64,000 nt of DNA from an uncultured Pelagibacteraceae bacterium (GTDB taxonomy: Bacteria > Pseudomonadota > Alphaproteobacteria > Pelagibacterales > Pelagibacteraceae): the NCBI GenBank assembly GCA_902549785.1, contig CACCWT010000002.1, positions 1-64,000 on the forward strand, in the 5' to 3' direction. How positions within the stretch are numbered: the first letter of the stretch is position 1; the number at the start of each line of letters is the position of its first letter. A model generated the notes under the pieces. The model was not told where the DNA came from, ran no database searches, and saw nothing but the letters and a program-made list of their open reading frames with translations. Position numbers and translations under genes: made by a program. Shown here in pieces: positions 63,869 to 64,000 of the stretch.

Positions 63869-64000
63869 TTAAAAAGGTCTAGGATTATTTGGATAGCCAA
63901 GATTTTCACAAGTACCATCGTTATCTGCATCAGCTGGTTTGCAAAGTACAACTGCTGAAGCACCATGTACTTGGGATTGATTTTTAAGCTGGCCTGTTAT
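63869..64000 (-). CDS. C-terminal fragment of unknown protein
   Basis: Only the last 43 residues are inside the window, on the minus strand, ending at a TAA (63869-63871). The fragment reads SQVHGASAVVLCKPADADN, then CENLGYPNNPRPF. It abuts the umuC stop. The two cysteines and the acidic DADNDGTCEN are reminiscent of an exported calcium-binding-type repeat, but the main body is out of the window and I do not assign a function. Confidence 0.6.
   Translation of the reverse strand: MTGQLKNQSQVHGASAVVLCKPADADNDGTCENLGYPNNPRPF

Noticed and set aside
1..64000. tRNA, rRNA, CRISPR array, insertion sequence or prophage
   Set aside because: Gaps are too short for most of these, no repeat-spacer pattern or transposase/integrase is visible, and gene composition is even across the window.

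Overview
The window is very AT-rich, nearly all coding, and has no rRNA, tRNA, mobile element or CRISPR. Genes sit head to tail with 1-25 base overlaps and the intergenic gaps are tiny. The proteins are short members of their families. Gene content (TRAP transport, many EamA/DMT exporters or importers, NAD formate dehydrogenase, plant-type glutathione synthesis, pxpABC) and an alphaproteobacterial-style LexA box (GAAC-N7-GAAC) point to a streamlined marine alphaproteobacterium of the SAR11 / Pelagibacterales type. This is inferred from sequence character; no database was searched.

Layout. 1-4.6 kb: end of pdxA, rsmA, then on the minus strand fabD-fabG-acpP-gmk (fatty acid synthesis and GMP kinase), divergent from rpsF-rpsR-rplI. 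4.7-17.4 kb, all plus strand: dnaB, an RND/MMPL exporter, cvpA, purF, an HD-domain protein resembling phosphonate oxygenases, a DUF255 thioredoxin-like protein, gshA-gshB, an EamA transporter and an MFS transporter. 17.5-24.5 kb: a 2-hydroxyacid dehydrogenase, yajQ with several very small proteins, an alginate-lyase-like secreted protein, then a minus-strand operon of EamA transporter, arginine:glycine amidinotransferase and threonine aldolase. 24.5-29.4 kb: an Fe-S scaffold protein, HPP membrane protein, NAD formate dehydrogenase, msrA, a zinc-free MDR reductase, and another EamA transporter. 29.4-39.1 kb: an FAD amine oxidase, a PQQ sugar dehydrogenase, and a light/oxidative-damage and membrane-lipid cluster (Tyr-less SDR, photolyase-related protein, DCC protein, DUF2256, SDR, DUF3833 lipoprotein, CFA-like methyltransferase, DUF1365, FAD oxidase). 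39.1-46.4 kb: EamA, pxpC-pxpB divergent from pxpA, a TPR protein, a TRAP transporter and a TerC-like protein. 46.4-53.7 kb: panB, gloA, guaA, a CBS-less guaB, rlmE, a glycosyltransferase, pssA and psd. 53.7-64 kb: icd, alaS, recA, tolC-like, glycerate kinase, two GFA proteins, and the SOS mutagenesis pair umuD-umuC.

How the parts fit. Housekeeping genes form the ends. The middle holds compact catabolic sets: 5-oxoproline utilisation beside a TRAP importer (perhaps its uptake system), one-carbon oxidation (formate dehydrogenase), glycine/arginine chemistry, and a set expected to deal with light and singlet oxygen in surface water. recA and umuDC carry nearly identical 15-base LexA-box-like sites, so an SOS regulon can be read directly from the sequence.

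The most interesting signals are: the photolyase/lipid cluster, whose CFA homologue lacks two bicarbonate-site residues and so may make a methylated or furan-type lipid; a long hairpin that locks the msrA start codon; a terminator-like hairpin touching the dctQ start codon; the CBS-less IMP dehydrogenase; the shared LexA boxes; and the amidinotransferase operon.
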